This document shows, piece after piece, positions 1 to 8,126 of a stretch of DNA of 16,430 nt. How positions within the stretch are numbered: the first letter of the stretch is position 1; each line of letters opens with the position of its first letter. Below the pieces are notes generated by a model. It had not been told where the DNA came from. It worked only from the letters and a program-made list of their open reading frames with translations, and made no database searches. The stretch spans positions 1 through 16,430 of the forward strand of contig JBBSHE010000055.1 in assembly GCA_038253325.1 (NCBI GenBank), given 5' to 3'. The stretch comes from JBBSHE01 sp038253325. Lineage in GTDB: Bacteria; Actinomycetota; Actinomycetes; Propionibacteriales; Nocardioidaceae. The position numbers were made by a program, and so were the translations under genes.

Positions 1-898
1 ATCGCCGACCTGTGCGCGATCGTCGGTCCGCAGGTCGGGGTCGTGCTCAATGTCGGCGTCGCTCACCTCGGAGAGTTCGGTGACATCGCGACGACCGCCC
101 GCGCAAAGGGAGAGTTGGTCGAAAGCTTGCCGGCAGACGGCGTCGCCGTCCTGAATGCCGACGATCCTCTGGTATGGGCGATGCGAGAGCGGACCGACGC
201 GCGGGTGGTCAGCTTCGGGACGACCCCCGCGGCCGACGTCGTCGTGTCGGACACTCGCGTCGACGCAGCGGGCCGGCCGTCGTTCAGGCTGACGTGGCGC
301 GCAACGAGTGCGCCGGTCAGCCTGCAACTCGTCGGCGAGCACCAGATTGCCAACGCTGCCGCCGCGGCGACCGCCGGCCTCGCCTGCGACGTGGCATTCG
401 ATCGCATCGTCGACGCGCTGTCGCATGCGCGACCGCGGTCGCGGTGGCGCATGGAGGTCACCACGACACGAAGCGGTCTGACCGTCGTCAACGATGCGTA
501 CAACGCCAACCCCGACAGCACGCTGGCCGCGCTCCGGACGCTCGCCGGGCTCGGCCTCGGACGCCCCCCGGGGGGGCCGTACGGTGGCGGTGCTCGGAGA
601 GATGCTCGAGCTCGGTCCGGCCAGCGAGGCGGCACATGCCGACATCGGACGCGAGGCAGCGGGGCTCGGCATCTCGAGGCTCGTCGTGGTCGGCGAGGGT
701 GCCCGTCCGATTCACCTCGCGGCGTCGGACGATGACTCCTGGAGGGGCACCTCTACCTGGGTTCATGACGCCGAGGCAGCGATCGGTCAGCTCACCGGCG
801 CGCTGCGGCCAACCGATGTGGTTCTCGTGAAAGCATCACGAGCGACTGGCTTGGAGCAGGTGGCACTGGCCTTGACCGATCAGGGGACGCCGCGATGA
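1..898 (+). CDS. murF: MurF, UDP-MurNAc-tripeptide:D-Ala-D-Ala ligase (5'-truncated, apparent frameshift)
   Basis: MurF adds D-Ala-D-Ala to UDP-MurNAc-tripeptide, the last cytoplasmic step of the UDP-MurNAc-pentapeptide. The window opens inside the central domain, so the N-terminal domain and the ATP P-loop lie upstream. Frame 1 is open from base 1 and shows N-V-G-V-A-H-L-G-E-F-G and later N-D-A-Y-N-A-N-P-D-S-T, both MurF/Mur-ligase signatures. At the C6G7 run (564-576) the homology moves to frame 2, which continues R-T-V-A-V-L-G-E-M-L-E-L-G to the TGA at 896-898. Removing one base of the run rejoins the two parts exactly as expected for MurF. Frame 1 alone degenerates into Arg/Gly-rich sequence and stops at 735. 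The gene is normally essential, so a sequencing or assembly error is more likely than a real pseudogene. The stop overlaps the mraY start (ATGA). Confidence 0.93.
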
Positions 899-1959
899 AG
901 GCACTGCTGTTCGCGGGCGGCTTTGGGCTGCTCGGCACGCTGCTCGGCACCCGGCTCGCGATCGCGCTGCTGGTCCGCAAGGGCTACGGCCAGCTGATCA
1001 GGGACGACGGACCGACGTCGCACCACACGAAACGCGGCACGCCCACGATGGGCGGCCTCGTCATCATCATCTCGGTGATCGTCGGCTACGTCCTTGCACA
1101 CCTGCTGACCGGCCAGGGACCGTCGGCGTCGGCGCTGCTCTTGCTCTACCTGATCGCCGGGCTCGGGATGGTCGGCTTCCTCGACGACTTCATCAAGATC
1201 TCCAAGCAACGCAGCCTCGGGCTGCGCACCAAGGCCAAGTTGACCGGTCAGGTCCTTGTCGCCGTGTCGTTCGCGTGGTTGTCGCTGCGGTTCGCCGACG
1301 ATCGCGGGCAGGCACCGGCGTCCCAGGCCGTCTCGTTCGTCCGGCTGTTTCCGTGGCAGCTGCCGACCATCGTCATCGTCGTGTGGGTGCTCGTGATGAT
1401 CTCGGGTACGAGCAACGCGGTCAACCTTGCCGACGGCCTGGACGGCTTGGCAACCGGATCGGTGATGATGATCTGCGGGGCGTACACGCTGGTGGGGATC
1501 TGGCAGAACAACCAGTACTGTCGGTTCACCCCGGGGCCGAAGTGCTACGACGCGGTTCGCGACCCGCTCGACCTGGCCGTGGTGGCCGCCGCCATCACGG
1601 GTGCGTGCTTCGGATTCCTGTGGTGGAACGCGTCACCGGCGAAGATCTTCATGGGCGACACCGGATCCCTGGCACTCGGCGGAGCGCTCGCAGGACTTGC
1701 TGTGATGACCCGGACCGAGCTGCTGCTGCTCGTGTTCGGCGGACTCCTCGTGACGATCACGATGTCGGTCGTCGCCCAGGTCGGCTTCTTCAAGCTGACC
1801 GGTGGGAAACGGCTGCTGCGGATGGCTCCGTTGCAGCACCACTTCGAGCTGCTCGGCTGGGCGGAGGTGACGATCGTGATCCGGTTCTGGCTGATCTGCG
1901 GCATCTGTGTCGCGACCGGGCTCGGGATCTTCTACGCCGAGTGGGTCATCGGCACATGA
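895..1959 (+). CDS. mraY: MraY, phospho-MurNAc-pentapeptide transferase
   Basis: MraY transfers phospho-MurNAc-pentapeptide from UDP to undecaprenyl phosphate, making lipid I at the inner face of the membrane. The 354-residue protein is polytopic (about ten hydrophobic segments) and of normal family length. Visible motifs are the Asp pair in L-D-D-F-I-K (D97, D98), N-A-V-N-L-A-D-G-L-D-G-L (174-185), F-M-G-D-T-G-S-L (D255) and the C-terminal A-P-L-Q-H-H-F-E (H315, H316). The Q-H-H form in place of H-H-H matches what I recall of other Actinobacteria and is not an anomaly. A loop near residues 203-218 holds two Cys residues before R-D-P-L-D. The ATG at 895 overlaps the murF stop, and the TGA at 1957 overlaps the murD start, so coupled translation is likely. 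Confidence 0.98.
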   Translation: MKALLFAGGFGLLGTLLGTRLAIALLVRKGYGQLIRDDGPTSHHTKRGTPTMGGLVIIISVIVGYVLAHLLTGQGPSASALLLLYLIAGLGMVGFLDDFIKISKQRSLGLRTKAKLTGQVLVAVSFAWLSLRFADDRGQAPASQAVSFVRLFPWQLPTIVIVVWVLVMISGTSNAVNLADGLDGLATGSVMMICGAYTLVGIWQNNQYCRFTPGPKCYDAVRDPLDLAVVAAAITGACFGFLWWNASPAKIFMGDTGSLALGGALAGLAVMTRTELLLLVFGGLLVTITMSVVAQVGFFKLTGGKRLLRMAPLQHHFELLGWAEVTIVIRFWLICGICVATGLGIFYAEWVIGT

Positions 1960-3404
1960 CCGACCGGGGTTCGATCCTGGCGGCCGCGGACCGCGCGTCG
2001 TCCTGGGACCGAGTTCGGGTGCTGGTTGCCGGAATCTCGGTATCGGGGTATGCAGCCGCCGACGCGCTCGTCCAGGTGGGCGCGCAGGTGACCGTCGTGG
2101 ACGACGTCGTCTCGGACGCAGCGGGAGACAAGGCGACGCTGCTCGAGATGCTCGGTGCAACGGTCCGGCTGGGTCCTGGTTCGTCGGCCGACGTTCCCGA
2201 CGGCGTGGACCTGGTCGTGACGTCGTCGGGATGGCCGCCGTCGACGCCGTTGGTAGCACAATCTCGGGCCAAAGGTGTCGCCGTCTGGGGTGAGGCGGAG
2301 CTGGCCTGGCGGCTGCGCAGGCCGAGCACGCCCTGGCTGTGCGCGACCGGGTCGAACGGCAAGACGACAACGGTGCAGATGCTGCGGTCGATGCTTGCCG
2401 CCGACGGCCGCCGTACCACCGTCGCCGGAAACATCGGCGTCCCGTTGTGCGAAGTCGTGATGGACCCCACGCCGTACGACGTGCTGGCGGTCGAGCTGTC
2501 GTCGCATCAGCTGCACTACACGCGGACGCTGTCCGCACAGGCAGCGGCCGTGCTCAACGTTGCCCGCGACCACGTGTCATGGCACGGGTCGGTCAGCGAG
2601 TACGCCGCCTCCAAGGCGACGATCTACCAACGCTGCCAGGTCGCCTGCGTCTACAACGTGCAGGACAGCGCGACGGAGGAGATGGTCCGCGAAGCGGAGG
2701 TGATCGACGGTTGTCGAGCGATCGGCTTCACGCTCGGTGTGCCGGCGGTCGGGATGTTGGGCGTCGTCGACGACGTGCTCGCCGACCGTGCGTTCGTCGA
2801 CGAGCGTCAACATGCGGCGGCCGAGCTCGCCCAGGTCGCCGATGTCCCGACCGGAGCACCGCACAACGTGGCGAACGCGCTTGCTGCGGCGGCCCTGGCA
2901 CGCGCCCACGGCGTCAGCGCCGGAGCGGTCCGTGCAGGCTTGCGCGGGTTCCGGCTCGACGCCCATCGGATCGCAACGGTCGGGACCGTCGCGGGTGTCA
3001 CGTACGTCGACGACTCCAAGGCCACGAACCCGGCCGCCGCCGCCGCCGCGCTGCAGTCGTTCGACTCGGTGGTCTGGATCGCAGGCGGCCTGGCCAAGGG
3101 AGCCGACTTCGACGACCTCGTCGCCGCCGTGCGCGACCGGCTCCGCGGCGTCGTGCTGCTCGGCGCCGACCGCGACCTGATCGCGGACGCACTGGCCCGA
3201 CACGCCCCCAATGTGCCCGTGATCGTGGAGCCGGGCAACGATCATGGAGCAATGACGCGCATCGTGGCCGCCGCCACGTCGTTGGCCGGTCCGCACGACG
3301 TCGTGCTGCTCGCGCCGGCCTGCGCGTCGCAGGACATGTTCGCCGACTACGGACAACGCGGTGACGCGTTTGCCGCGGCCGTCGGCGGTCTGCGCGACCG
3401 CTGA
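1956..3404 (+). CDS. murD: MurD, UDP-MurNAc-L-Ala:D-Glu ligase
   Basis: MurD adds D-Glu to UDP-MurNAc-L-Ala in the cytoplasm. The 482-residue product shows the Mur-ligase layout. An N-terminal Rossmann-like UDP-binding part carries V-A-G-I-S-V-S-G-Y. The ATP P-loop G-S-N-G-K-T-T-T has Lys136. Further motifs are E-L-S-S-H-Q-L, N-V-A-R-D-H-V-S-W-H, H-N-V-A-N-A-L-A-A-A-A-L, D-D-S-K-A-T-N-P-A-A and A-P-A-C-A-S-Q-D-M-F near the C-terminus. The ATG at 1956 overlaps the mraY stop by four bases (ATGA). This frame stays open far upstream across mraY, but that part shows no homology and the coupled ATG fixes the start. The next gene, ftsW, begins 27 bp after the stop with its own strong ribosome site. 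Confidence 0.97.
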   Translation: MTDRGSILAAADRASSWDRVRVLVAGISVSGYAAADALVQVGAQVTVVDDVVSDAAGDKATLLEMLGATVRLGPGSSADVPDGVDLVVTSSGWPPSTPLVAQSRAKGVAVWGEAELAWRLRRPSTPWLCATGSNGKTTTVQMLRSMLAADGRRTTVAGNIGVPLCEVVMDPTPYDVLAVELSSHQLHYTRTLSAQAAAVLNVARDHVSWHGSVSEYAASKATIYQRCQVACVYNVQDSATEEMVREAEVIDGCRAIGFTLGVPAVGMLGVVDDVLADRAFVDERQHAAAELAQVADVPTGAPHNVANALAAAALARAHGVSAGAVRAGLRGFRLDAHRIATVGTVAGVTYVDDSKATNPAAAAAALQSFDSVVWIAGGLAKGADFDDLVAAVRDRLRGVVLLGADRDLIADALARHAPNVPVIVEPGNDHGAMTRIVAAATSLAGPHDVVLLAPACASQDMFADYGQRGDAFAAAVGGLRDR

Positions 3405-3431
3405 CCGACCAGCGCCGACAAGGAGGACGAC

Positions 3432-4667
3432 GTGGCCGTGACCACGGCGACTGACGAGCGACGGCGCGGAAACGTCACCGACTCTGGTTCGACCGCTGCC
3501 GTCAAGCGCACACTCGACAACCCGCTCACCTCCTACCACCTCGTGCTGGGCGTCGGCGCGCTGCTACTCGTCCTCGGCCTGCTGATGGTGCTCAGCGCGT
3601 CCAGTGTCTATTCGCTTAACACTTACGGCAGCTCGTACTACGTCTTCGAACGTCAGGCGATGTGGGTGGCGGCAGCGCTGCCCCTCGCCTATGTGGCGGC
3701 CCGTGCGCCCCTGCGTCTGGTGCGCGCGCTGGCGTGGCCCGCCCTGCTCGTGGCGTCCGCGCTCGTGGTGCTGACGTACGTCCCCGGCATCGGCTTCTCC
3801 GTGAACGGCAACCGAAACTGGCTCTCGATCGGCGGCGGCCCGTTCCAGATCCAGCCGTCCGAGTTCGCCAAGCTCGCGCTCGTGTTGTGGTGCGCCGACG
3901 TCTACGCCCGAAAGCACAAGCTGCTGGACCAGTGGTCACATCTGCTCTTCCCGGTGATGCCGGTGTGTGCGGTCGTCGGCGCGCTTGTCGTCGGCCAGGG
4001 GGATCTCGGCACCGCACTCGTCTTGTTCGCGATTGTGCTGGGCATGCTCTGGGTGGTCGGCGCGCCCGGCCGGCTGTTCGGCGCAGCGTTCCTCGTCGTC
4101 GGGTCGGTGGCATTCGCGCTGGCTGCCAGCGAGAGGGAGCGGGTACAACGGCTGACGACCTATCTCGACCCGTTGGCGCAGTTCAACGGCTCTGGCTGGC
4201 AGGCTTCCCATGGATTCTTCGCGCTGGCGACCGGTGGGCTGTGGGGCGTCGGGATCGGGGCCAGCAACCAGAAGTGGGGTGGGCTCCCGGAGGCTCACAC
4301 CGACTTCATCTTCGCGATCATCGGTGAGGAGTTCGGCCTGTTCGGGACGCTGGTCGTGCTCGGCCTGTTCGTGACCCTGGCCTACGCGGGCATCCGGATC
4401 GCCGTCCGAACCAAGGACCGGTTCGTCCGGTTCGCGTCGGCCGGGATCGTGATCTGGCTGCTGAGCCAGGCGGTCATCAACATCGGGATGGTTCTCGGGT
4501 TCTTTCCGGTGATCGGCATTCCGCTGCCGTTGATCTCGTACGGAGGGTCGGCGCTGCTGCCGACATTGATCGCCGTCGGGCTGCTGCTGTCGTTCGCCAA
4601 GACCGAGCCGGGCGCGGCCGCTGCCCTGCGCAACCGCCGGCGATCCAGGCGTCGCCGGGTGGCATGA
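3432..4667 (+). CDS. ftsW: FtsW, septal peptidoglycan glycosyltransferase (SEDS family)
   Basis: FtsW is the SEDS glycosyltransferase that polymerises lipid II at the division site together with a class B PBP. The 411-residue protein has a cytoplasmic N-tail (about 1-35), some ten membrane segments and a strongly basic C-tail ending in an Arg-rich stretch. SEDS hallmarks are N-R-N-W-L-S-I-G-G, F-Q-I-Q-P-S-E-F-A-K, Q-G-D-L-G-T-A-L, L-P-E-A-H-T-D-F-I-F-A with the putative catalytic Asp291, and P-L-P-L-I-S-Y-G-G-S. The C-terminal motif favours FtsW over RodA, as does its place between murD and murG. The start is GTG at 3432, set by a near-perfect Shine-Dalgarno AAGGAGG at 3420-3426 with a 5-base spacer. 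The stop overlaps the murG ATG. Confidence 0.97.
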   Translation: MAVTTATDERRRGNVTDSGSTAAVKRTLDNPLTSYHLVLGVGALLLVLGLLMVLSASSVYSLNTYGSSYYVFERQAMWVAAALPLAYVAARAPLRLVRALAWPALLVASALVVLTYVPGIGFSVNGNRNWLSIGGGPFQIQPSEFAKLALVLWCADVYARKHKLLDQWSHLLFPVMPVCAVVGALVVGQGDLGTALVLFAIVLGMLWVVGAPGRLFGAAFLVVGSVAFALAASERERVQRLTTYLDPLAQFNGSGWQASHGFFALATGGLWGVGIGASNQKWGGLPEAHTDFIFAIIGEEFGLFGTLVVLGLFVTLAYAGIRIAVRTKDRFVRFASAGIVIWLLSQAVINIGMVLGFFPVIGIPLPLISYGGSALLPTLIAVGLLLSFAKTEPGAAAALRNRRRSRRRRVA

Positions 4668-5770
4668 GCCGCCCCGCGAAACCAATCCGGATCGTGCTGG
4701 CCGGAGGGGGGACCGCAGGACACACCTCGCCCCTGATCGCGACCGCCGATGCGTTGCGCAGGGCCCGCCCGGACGCCGAGATCACCTGTCTTGGGGTCGA
4801 ACGCGGGCTCGAGACGAGGGTCGTTCCCGCGGCCGGCTACCGGCTGGAGCTGATTCCCGCCGTGCCGCTGCCCCGCAAGCCGTCCATCGACCTGGTCCGC
4901 GTACCGGCCCGGCTCGGAAGAGCCGTCCTTGCGGCGCGAGACGTCATCACGACCGTGGACCCCGACGTGGTCGTCGGTTTCGGTGGGTACGTCTCGATGC
5001 CCGCCTACCTGGCGACCCGGCTGACGGGTGTCCCGCTCGTCATCCATGAGCAGAACGCGCTTCCCGGGATAGCCAACAAGCTCGGTGCCCGGTTCTGCAC
5101 CAACGACGTCGCCACCTCCTTCCCCGAAACACCACTGCGAAACGCCCGGTTCGTCGGGCTGCCGCTGCGGCGCTCGATCTCTCAGCTCGATCGGGCTGCC
5201 GCCCGCTCGGGCGCACGACTCGAGCTCGGCCTGCATCCGGACCTCCCGACCCTGCTCGTCACCGGCGGGTCACAGGGATCCCGACGGATCAACGAGACGA
5301 TGGGCGCCGTCGCGGTGGACCTGGCCCGGGCCGGTGTCCAGGTCCTGCACGTGAAGGGCCATCAGGGCGAGGTCTCGCTGCCGGCAGACCGACCCGTCGG
5401 CGTGCCGTACGTCGTCGTGTCCTACCTCGACGACATGGCCACGGCATACGCCGCAGCCGATGCGACCGTTGCCAGGGCCGGTGCGAGCTCCGTGACCGAG
5501 GCCGCTGCGCTCGGGCTGCCCGCCGTTTTCGTCCCCCTCGCGATCGGCAACGGCGAGCAGGCGATGAACGCGCGCGCCGTCGTCGACGCAGGCGGGGCGC
5601 TGCTCGTCGACAACGCCGACTTCACCCCGGAGTGGGCCCGTGCCACATTGCCGGATCTGATGGCCGACGAGCGGCGTCTCGGTAAGATGAGCGTCGCCGC
5701 CGCGCGGCTGATCCGTCGCGATGCCGACGAGCGGCTCGCCGCCTGGGTGATCGAGGTGGCAAGCCGATGA
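4664..5770 (+). CDS. murG: MurG, UDP-GlcNAc:lipid I GlcNAc transferase
   Basis: MurG adds GlcNAc from UDP-GlcNAc to lipid I, forming lipid II on the cytoplasmic membrane face. The 368-residue product has two Rossmann halves (GT-B fold). The N-half has the glycine-rich loop G-G-G-T-A-G-H (14-20, with conserved His20) and V-G-F-G-G-Y-V-S, followed by H-E-Q-N-A-L-P-G. The C-half has T-G-G-S-Q-G-S-R (200-207) and the nucleotide-sugar loop G-A-S-S-V-T-E-A-A-A-L-G with Glu279. Further on, G-N-G-E-Q-A-M-N-A-R contains Gln299, in place of the more common D-H-Q. The ATG lies in a 4-bp overlap with the ftsW stop, and the stop overlaps murC in the same way, so the three genes are very likely coupled. 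Confidence 0.97.
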   Translation: MSRPAKPIRIVLAGGGTAGHTSPLIATADALRRARPDAEITCLGVERGLETRVVPAAGYRLELIPAVPLPRKPSIDLVRVPARLGRAVLAARDVITTVDPDVVVGFGGYVSMPAYLATRLTGVPLVIHEQNALPGIANKLGARFCTNDVATSFPETPLRNARFVGLPLRRSISQLDRAAARSGARLELGLHPDLPTLLVTGGSQGSRRINETMGAVAVDLARAGVQVLHVKGHQGEVSLPADRPVGVPYVVVSYLDDMATAYAAADATVARAGASSVTEAAALGLPAVFVPLAIGNGEQAMNARAVVDAGGALLVDNADFTPEWARATLPDLMADERRLGKMSVAAARLIRRDADERLAAWVIEVASR

Positions 5771-7191
5771 AGGTAGACGTCCCCGACCCGATCCCTGAGG
5801 CGTCTAGCCTCGGACGGGTCCACTTGATCGGGATCGGCGGAGCCGCGCTGTCGGGTATCGCCGTGATGATGCACGAGCGCGGCATCACGGTCTCCGGCAG
5901 CGACGCCGTCGAGTCCGGCAACGTCCACCGGCTCCGCGGCCTCGGGATCACGGTGGCGATCGGTCATTCGAGCGGCCACCTCGGGGCTGCCGACACGGTC
6001 GTGGTGTCGACGGCGATCGGAACCGACAACCCCGAGGTGGTCGCGGCCCGGGACCGGGGCCTCCGGCTGCTTCCTCGGTCGGCCGCTCTCGCGTCGCTCA
6101 TGGTCGGCCGCCGGGTCGTCGCCGTCTCCGGAACGAACGGCAAGACGACGACAACGGCCATGCTGGCAACGATCCTGGTGAGCGCGGGCCTCGACCCGAG
6201 CTACGCCGTGGGATCGACCCTCTCGGCATCGGGGGTGAACGCCCAGGTCGGAAACGGTGACATCTTCGTCGCCGAAGCCGACGAGAGCGACGGCGCGTTC
6301 CTGGTCTACCCCGCCATCGGTGTCGTGATCACCAACGTTCGTGCCGACCATCTGGATTTCTACGGCACCGTCGAGGCGTACCAGGACGCGTTCGACGCGT
6401 TCGTCGACCAGCTACCCGACAACGGGTTCGCGGTCTGCTGCGTCGACGATCCCGGCGCGACCCGGCTCGCCGACCGGCTCTCGGGCCGACCCGTCGCCGT
6501 CGTCCGCGTCGGCACGGGACCCGGTGCGGGGGTGCGGGCCGTCAACGTCGTCATCGACGGCGCGCGTTCGTCGTTCGACGTGCATCATTCCGGCACCGGG
6601 TTGGGTCGGATCGGCCTCCAGGTGCCCGGCGAGCACAACGTGCAGGACGCGATGTGTGCGGTCGGTGCAGCGCTGCGGCTCGGGGCCACGTTCGACCAGA
6701 TCCGCCGTGGCCTGAGCGAGTTCGCGGGAACCGCACGACGGATGGAGTACAAGGGTCGGTCGGCCGACGTGGTCGTCTACGACAGCTATGCCCACCATCC
6801 CGCCGAGATCCGGGTCGACCTCGAGGCGGCCCGACGCCTGGTCCCCGCCGGCGGGCGCCTGGTTGCGTGCTTTCAACCCCACCTCTTCAGCCGGACCCGG
6901 ATCTTCGCTGCAGAAATGGGTGCAGCGCTCGGTCTCGCAGACCGCGTCGTCGTGACGGACGTGTATGCCGCGCGCGAGGCCCCGGACCCTGCCGTCACGG
7001 GCGCGCTCGTCGCCGCGGCCGTTCCGCTCGCCGCGGACCGGGTCCGGTTCGTCGCCGACGACACCGAGGTCGCCGAGGCAGTGCGGGACGGGCTGCGACC
7101 GGGGGACCTGCTTGTCACTCTCGGCGCAGGTGACGTGACGGACATCGGACCCGCGGTGCTCGAGCTCCTTGAAGGGGAGGCAGGACATTGA
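5767..7191 (+). CDS. murC: MurC, UDP-MurNAc:L-Ala ligase
   Basis: MurC attaches L-Ala, the first residue of the stem peptide, to UDP-MurNAc. The 474-residue protein carries H-L-I-G-I-G-G-A-A-L-S-G-I (UDP-substrate domain), P-loop G-T-N-G-K-T-T-T (Lys126) and E-A-D-E-S-D-G-A-F. It also has V-R-A-D-H-L-D-F-Y, G-E-H-N-V-Q-D-A, D-S-Y-A-H-H-P (339-345) and C-F-Q-P-H-L-F-S-R-T-R. The D-S-Y form instead of D-D-Y is a minor variant that I believe occurs in other Actinobacteria. About 17 residues precede the core fold, so a slightly later start cannot be excluded. However, ATG 5767 sits in an ATGA overlap with murG, which supports it. No murB follows; in this phylum murB often lies elsewhere. Confidence 0.97.
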   Translation: MKVDVPDPIPEASSLGRVHLIGIGGAALSGIAVMMHERGITVSGSDAVESGNVHRLRGLGITVAIGHSSGHLGAADTVVVSTAIGTDNPEVVAARDRGLRLLPRSAALASLMVGRRVVAVSGTNGKTTTTAMLATILVSAGLDPSYAVGSTLSASGVNAQVGNGDIFVAEADESDGAFLVYPAIGVVITNVRADHLDFYGTVEAYQDAFDAFVDQLPDNGFAVCCVDDPGATRLADRLSGRPVAVVRVGTGPGAGVRAVNVVIDGARSSFDVHHSGTGLGRIGLQVPGEHNVQDAMCAVGAALRLGATFDQIRRGLSEFAGTARRMEYKGRSADVVVYDSYAHHPAEIRVDLEAARRLVPAGGRLVACFQPHLFSRTRIFAAEMGAALGLADRVVVTDVYAAREAPDPAVTGALVAAAVPLAADRVRFVADDTEVAEAVRDGLRPGDLLVTLGAGDVTDIGPAVLELLEGEAGH

Positions 7192-7904
7192 CGGCCAACT
7201 CGGTGACTGACCGGTTCCGATCTCGTCGGACACAGCGTCGACGCCGCCTGCTGAAGTCGGTCGCGGCCGCGGCGGTCGTCGTGCTCGTCGTCGGGTTCGT
7301 GGCTTGGGCTGTCGGCTTCTCGTCGTGGTTCGCCGTCTCGCATGTTCAGGTGAGCGGTGAGCAGACGTTACGGGTGACCCGGATCGAACGGGTGGCACAC
7401 GTCCAGGTCGGCGAGCCACTGGTCCGGGTCGACCTGGACGCGATCCGCCGGCGAGTTCAGGCGATCCCAGCCGTCAACCAGGTCCGAGTCCACCGTTCCT
7501 GGCCACATACGATCACCATCGCGATCACCGAACGTCGCCCGGTTGCGATCGAGAGACAAGCGGGTCACTGGCATGCGGTCGATGTGTCGGGCGTCGTCTT
7601 CCGGACGTTCGCTCACCGAAGTGCGGGCCTCCCGGTGCTGTCCGGCGGCCTGCGCGACCCTGAGGTGGTCGCCGCGATGGCGCGCGTCGTTGGTGCCCTG
7701 CCCGGCGACCTGCTGAAGCGGGTCGACACGGTCGATGCCGCGAGCAGCGACTCCATCACACTGCACCTCGCTGGTGGCAAGGATCTCGTCTGGGGCAGCG
7801 CGGACGACTCGGGCCGCAAGGCAGCCGTTGCCGTCGCGCTGATGAAGACCGCCGCCCGGGTCTATGACGTCAGCGTCCCGGAGGAACCGACGACGACCCA
7901 ATGA
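7188..7904 (+). CDS. ftsQ: FtsQ, divisome membrane protein with POTRA domain
   Basis: FtsQ is a bitopic divisome protein that links early and late division proteins outside the membrane. The 238-residue product has a basic cytoplasmic tail rich in Arg (about 8-22), one membrane helix (about 25-46) and then F-A-V-S-H-V-Q-V-S-G-E, the start of a POTRA domain. A conserved I-P-A-V-N-Q-V-R-V and the T-E-R-R-P-V-A motif follow. The start is TTG at 7188, overlapping the murC stop (TTGA), preceded by a purine-rich ribosome site AAGGGGAGG (7172-7180) at a 7-base spacing. A GTG at 7203 is the alternative. No ftsA follows, as expected for Actinomycetota. Confidence 0.93.
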   Translation: MTANSVTDRFRSRRTQRRRRLLKSVAAAAVVVLVVGFVAWAVGFSSWFAVSHVQVSGEQTLRVTRIERVAHVQVGEPLVRVDLDAIRRRVQAIPAVNQVRVHRSWPHTITIAITERRPVAIERQAGHWHAVDVSGVVFRTFAHRSAGLPVLSGGLRDPEVVAAMARVVGALPGDLLKRVDTVDAASSDSITLHLAGGKDLVWGSADDSGRKAAVAVALMKTAARVYDVSVPEEPTTTQ

Positions 7905-8000
7905 GAACACCCCGGAGAACGACCCGAGAACGACGACATGCTCCGCGTGTCGTCGCCGGATCCGCGGCGTCGTCACTTAGGTTGATTCGCAGACGACAGG

Positions 8001-8041
8001 TTGACATAACTGTAACTCTCTACTTGAGGGTCAGAGTTGTG
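8001..8041 (+). promoter_or_regulatory. ftsZ upstream element: TTGACA box and inverted repeat
   Basis: The 222-bp gap between ftsQ and ftsZ contains an AT-richer patch unlike its surroundings. TTGACA lies at 8001-8006. AACTCT (8014-8019) and its exact reverse complement AGAGTT (8033-8038) form a 13-bp-spaced dyad. Inside it, ACTCTC (8015-8020) can pair with GAGGGT (8026-8031) around a 5-base loop, with one G-U pair. No good -10 hexamer sits 16-18 bp from TTGACA, so this may be an operator or 5'-UTR hairpin rather than a plain promoter. I recall a similar element ahead of ftsZ in other Actinobacteria but cannot check it here. An independent ftsZ promoter in this gap is the likely role. Confidence 0.6.
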
Positions 8042-8126
8042 GAGACACCGGTCATCTGTCTTCCCCACGGCAAGTCGGGCACGGCGCAGGTCGTACCCCT
8101 CAGTTCTGAAACGAGAGGCGCGTGAC

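Noticed and set aside
1834..1842. MraY has Q-H-H where textbook sequences have H-H-H.
   Set aside because: As I recall, the same Q-H-H-F-E form is common in actinobacterial MraY, so it is not an active-site loss.
8044..8048. GACAC, the core of WhiA-type binding sites, upstream of ftsZ.
   Set aside because: A single 5-mer in GC-rich DNA is expected by chance, and nothing else supports WhiA control.
7901..8125. A 74-codon open frame between ftsQ and ftsZ, starting in an ATGA overlap and ending one base before the ftsZ GTG.
   Set aside because: It uses many codons rare in the neighbours (AGA, ATA, AGG, CTT, GTA), has no recognisable homology, and runs across the AT-rich ftsZ regulatory element. 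The overlap is probably chance.
7100..8126. Absence of murB and ftsA from the cluster.
   Set aside because: Actinomycetota lack ftsA and often carry murB elsewhere, so this is normal and not a deletion.
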